Virus record (IMG/VR): IMGVR_UViG_3300031673_000323
Location: 1-30,872 of that record
Length of the DNA stretch: 30,872 bases
DNA from: a virus
Direction: 5' to 3' (one strand)
In this document: piece after piece, positions 29,125 through 30,872 of the stretch
How the letters are laid out: each line of letters begins with the position of its first letter
How positions within the stretch are numbered: position 1 is the stretch's first letter
Notes under the pieces: model-generated
The model's input: the letters and a program-made list of their open reading frames with translations, nothing else
Database searches by the model: none
What the model was told of the DNA's origin: nothing
Position numbers and translations under genes: made by a program

Positions 29125-29248
29125 CGTCTTCCGGGAAGAAAGTGTGCTCTGGAAATTCTTTTTGAAGTGCTTCGAGGCAAACGTCTCGGTCTTGTTTACG
29201 CCGAAACTTTGCAATGGGCTGTTCCCCATCTGAAATGAGATACTTCAT
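29117..29248 (-). CDS. Small gene overlapping the polymerase start (43 aa)
   Basis: 43 codons from an ATG at 29248 behind GGGGGATTTGGTG, the repeated leader. MKYLISDGEQPIAKFRRKQD at the start, then CLEALQKEFPEHTFFPEDDD. Its stop overlaps the ATG of the polymerase gene, which explains why the polymerase frame seems to extend further. No family recognised. Confidence 0.65.
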   Translation of the reverse strand: MKYLISDGEQPIAKFRRKQDRDVCLEALQKEFPEHTFFPEDDD

Positions 29249-29295
29249 CACCAAATCCCCCACCTGATTATTGAATTGCTTTTTTACAAATCCCT

Positions 29296-29317
29296 TCTGC
29301 CACTATTATCCGGCAGA
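29296..29317 (-). other. Intercistronic hairpin related to 14181-14204
   Basis: TCTGCC/GGCAGA with a loop containing GGATAATAGT on the minus strand, close to the form at 14181. It lies between the Ala/Asp repeat gene and the 43-aa gene. Confidence 0.35.
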
Positions 29318-29337
29318 CACTATTTCAATCACGTTAT

Positions 29338-30141
29338 TCATTCTATCTTCATCACCTGCTCTGCTATCTGTACCAAATTTAGAGTAGTGGTTTTAATTTC
29401 GGCGGCATCGACGGCGGCATAGGCGGCATCGGTGGCATAGGCGGCGGCATCGGTGGCGGCATCGACGGCGGCATAGGCGGCATCGGTGGCATAGGCGGCG
29501 GCATCGGTGGCGGCATCGGCGGCGGCGGCATCGGCGGCGGCGGCATCGGTGGCGGCATCGGCGGCGGCGGCATCGGTGGCATAGGCGGCGGCATCGGTGG
29601 CGGCATCGGCGGCGGCGGCATCGGTGGCGGCATCGGCGGCGGCGGCATCGGCGGCGGCGGCATCGGTGGCGGCATCGGCGGCGGCGGCATCGGTGGCGGC
29701 ATCGGCGGCATCGGTGGCGGCATCGGCGGCGGCGGCATCGGTGCGGTCTTCGTTGGAAAGCCACTTGTCGGCCCAAATGTTCCATTTTTCAGAATGATAG
29801 ACCGCCTTTGCACATATAATGCCATACGCTATCCGTTGGACAGTGGAAATTTTAGGAGTGGGAATCTCTCTGACTATTTTCATCCTGCGATACCCACACT
29901 TTATCCCGTGATTGTCTTTTGATTCCCCGTCAACTTCCACCTCAAACAACCTGGGATTCGTTATATCCCCATGAAGTGGATTATGCAGGATAGCAAGCAA
30001 CGAGCTATCATAACAATGCAACCACGCATCCGAGCATAAACCTTGTGATATGTCCCCAGTAGCTTCGTGCCAAATACTCTCCCTCCACTGATACCCTCCC
30101 CATGTTTGCATCTTCTGATCTGTCAGTTTATATTTTATCAT
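29338..30141 (-). CDS. DUF7666-like N-terminus with long Ala/Asp/Thr repeat
   Basis: 267 aa from an ATG at 30141 behind GGTGGGGAAG. The N-terminal 130 residues (MIKYKLTDQKMQTWGGYQWR; RLFEVEVDGE) resemble the phage group in which a globular start is followed by short Ala-rich repeats. Residues 135-245 are runs such as TDAAAADAATDAA, later with YAT and YAAVDAA, from the tandem DNA repeat at 29401-29742. The end (LNLVQIAEQVMKIE) is ordinary. The function is unknown. Confidence 0.6.
   Translation of the reverse strand: MIKYKLTDQKMQTWGGYQWRESIWHEATGDISQGLCSDAWLHCYDSSLLAILHNPLHGDITNPRLFEVEVDGESKDNHGIKCGYRRMKIVREIPTPKISTVQRIAYGIICAKAVYHSEKWNIWADKWLSNEDRTDAAAADAATDAADAATDAAAADAATDAAAADAAAADAATDAAAADAATDAAAYATDAAAADAATDAAAADAAAADAATDAAAYATDAAYAAVDAATDAAAYATDAAYAAVDAAEIKTTTLNLVQIAEQVMKIE
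29401..29742. repeat. Tandem GCGGCATCGGTGGC-type repeat
   Basis: A degenerate GC-rich array built from GCGGC, ATCGG and TGGC/CGGC units, 15-21 bp per unit. All three leftward frames stay open through most of it (Ala/Asp, Met/Pro and Arg/Cys/His products), and only the Ala/Asp frame is in a gene. Length change by replication slippage is expected. Confidence 0.85.
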
Positions 30142-30170
30142 CTTCCCCACCGATTTTATGTTGATGCTCC

Positions 30171-30527
30171 TTAATCATTATTCGCGTTGAGGATAGCTCT
30201 ACGGCTCTGTCCACTTAACTCATTTGTGACATCTCTTCCGTTTGAATAAAATCTAATTTCAATTTTAGGGACAGGTAATAAATTGCAATCGTTCACTGTA
30301 ATTATATAACTACTCTGTACATCTTGAAGAAGTGTGTTGGCAAATTTATTCTCGCAAACGGGAATCCTGGCGTTAACCGCCAGAATCTTAAATACTATCG
30401 CTTCGCCATTAATATGTTTGGAGTTAATATGAGTTGTGTATTTGCCATCGAGAGGGTTCATATTTATAGTTCTGCCCCAACAATCTCCGGTAAGAATAAC
30501 TTCTTCCCCTATTTTGAATTTATTCAT
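30171..30527 (-). CDS. Unknown protein (118 aa)
   Basis: 118 codons from an ATG at 30527 behind GGGGGTTAAG. MNKFKIGEEVILTGDCWGRT at the start: an SH3/KOW-like opening followed by beta-strands (KYTTHINSKHINGEAIVFKI) and a basic tail. First gene after the promoter at 30625-30653. No family recognised. Confidence 0.6.
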   Translation of the reverse strand: MNKFKIGEEVILTGDCWGRTINMNPLDGKYTTHINSKHINGEAIVFKILAVNARIPVCENKFANTLLQDVQSSYIITVNDCNLLPVPKIEIRFYSNGRDVTNELSGQSRRAILNANND

Positions 30528-30624
30528 CTTAACCCCCTCAAATTTTATGTTGATATGTGTAAATCCGCTCAATTTGATTTGCGTGGTGTAAGAATTGCTC
30601 CCCCCACAAATCCCTATTATGCGT

Positions 30625-30653
30625 ATTATAACATATTTGAAAGGCAAAGTCAA
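30625..30653 (-). promoter_or_regulatory. Leftward sigma70-like promoter
   Basis: Minus strand: TTGACT (30653-30648), 17 bp, TATAAT (30630-30625). Leader to 30527 is about 90 nt. It opens the unit that leads into the polymerase gene. Confidence 0.75.
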
Positions 30654-30661
30654 GAGAAAAG

Positions 30662-30872
30662 TTATTGCGGGGCTAAATAATTTTGCAACCCGCCGAGATT
30701 TTTCATCTCAACCGGTGCAGTCACTTGGGACAGCGTGGCGTCAGCGAGTATCTGCTCAAATATCGGACGGTACGCTTGCGGTATTGCCCTGCCTATTCTC
30801 TGTATGCGTGACATTTCTCGGCGATTCTCAAGGGCGGTCAAGTCAGTTTTCTTGATTTGTAGTGGGCCAAGC
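30662..30872 (-). CDS. C-terminus of an unknown protein, cut by window edge
   Basis: The frame enters the window at 30871 and ends at TAA 30662, giving 69 codons: LGPLQIKKTDLTALENRREM, then IGRAIPQAYRPIFEQILADA and LGGLQNYLAPQ. Helical and basic. The frame is open to the edge, so the start lies outside. No family recognised. Confidence 0.5.
   Translation of the reverse strand, partial: LGPLQIKKTDLTALENRREMSRIQRIGRAIPQAYRPIFEQILADATLSQVTAPVEMKNLGGLQNYLAPQ

Noticed and set aside
29401-29742. Tandem array as a CRISPR
   Set aside because: Units are short, degenerate and contiguous with no distinct spacers; no cas gene set is nearby. The Cas4/RecB-like nuclease is a phage recombination type.
29379-29825. 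Met/Pro and Arg/Cys/His repeat frames in the tandem array
   Set aside because: By-products of the trinucleotide-like repeat; only the Ala/Asp frame joins a globular N-terminus with a ribosome site.

Overview
The window looks like about 31 kb of a tailed, double-stranded DNA bacteriophage or prophage (Caudoviricetes-like). The evidence is a portal gene, a large terminase, dense short genes with 1-40 bp overlaps, phage replication and recombination genes, two HNH endonucleases and many small proteins of unknown function. Base composition is moderate, with G+C a little under half by eye. Promoters are close to sigma70 type (TTGACA/TTGGAA, 16-17 bp, TATAAT), and ribosome binding sites are G-runs such as GGGGGA. 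A signal-peptide protein with a barrel-like C-terminal Phe and a lipoprotein suggest a diderm (Gram-negative) host. No host taxon can be named from this sequence alone.

Layout, read leftward because nearly all genes are on the minus strand. Positions 30872-29119 hold the end of an unknown gene, two accessory genes (one with a long Ala/Asp repeat) and a small gene. Positions 29124-24225 hold a uracil-DNA-glycosylase/DNA polymerase A fusion, an orphan DNA methyltransferase, an ERCC4-type nuclease and a DUF4326 protein. Positions 24045-18722 hold small genes, a Cas4/RecB-like nuclease, a lipoprotein, a RecA-fold ATPase, a DUF551 protein and an SSB/DUF669-like protein. Positions 18580-15722 hold a nucleotide-metabolism operon: a dATP/dGTP diphosphohydrolase-like protein, a DatZ/YfbR-like HD hydrolase and a metallophosphoesterase. 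Positions 15487-9828 are an accessory zone of two HNH genes and many genes of 37-131 codons, punctuated by promoters, terminators and plus-strand RNA candidates. Positions 9156-9827 are a repeat-rich, gene-free region beside the only plus-strand protein gene (8088-9155, a RepA/AAA_25-type ATPase), and are the best origin candidate. Positions 7813-1 hold small genes, a SLOG (DUF2493) protein, a presumed packaging module, the large terminase and a portal protein that runs off the left edge.

Functionally, the polymerase, ATPases, nucleases and SSB-like protein form a replication/recombination set, the hydrolase pair acts on the nucleotide pool, and the terminase and portal package DNA. Visible leftward promoters at about 30640, 24220, 15670, 12260, 10350, 7885 and 2468 divide the minus strand into units.

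The strongest unexplained signal is the 9-mer CTGCGGAGG (extended CCTGCGGAGGT). It occurs 31 times by hand count on the two strands, against about 0.24 expected in a random sequence of this length. It lies in genes in all six frame/orientation combinations, between genes, as the arms of a terminator and as ribosome binding sites. Other signals worth checking are plus-strand structured RNA candidates sharing GTCC(G/C)ATAA, a 13-bp-stemmed folded element at 18599-18683, iteron-like GGCGGTCTT repeats, a zinc-ribbon frame with no start codon, a 374-bp gene overlap, and a possible 2-aminoadenine (Z) nucleotide pathway.
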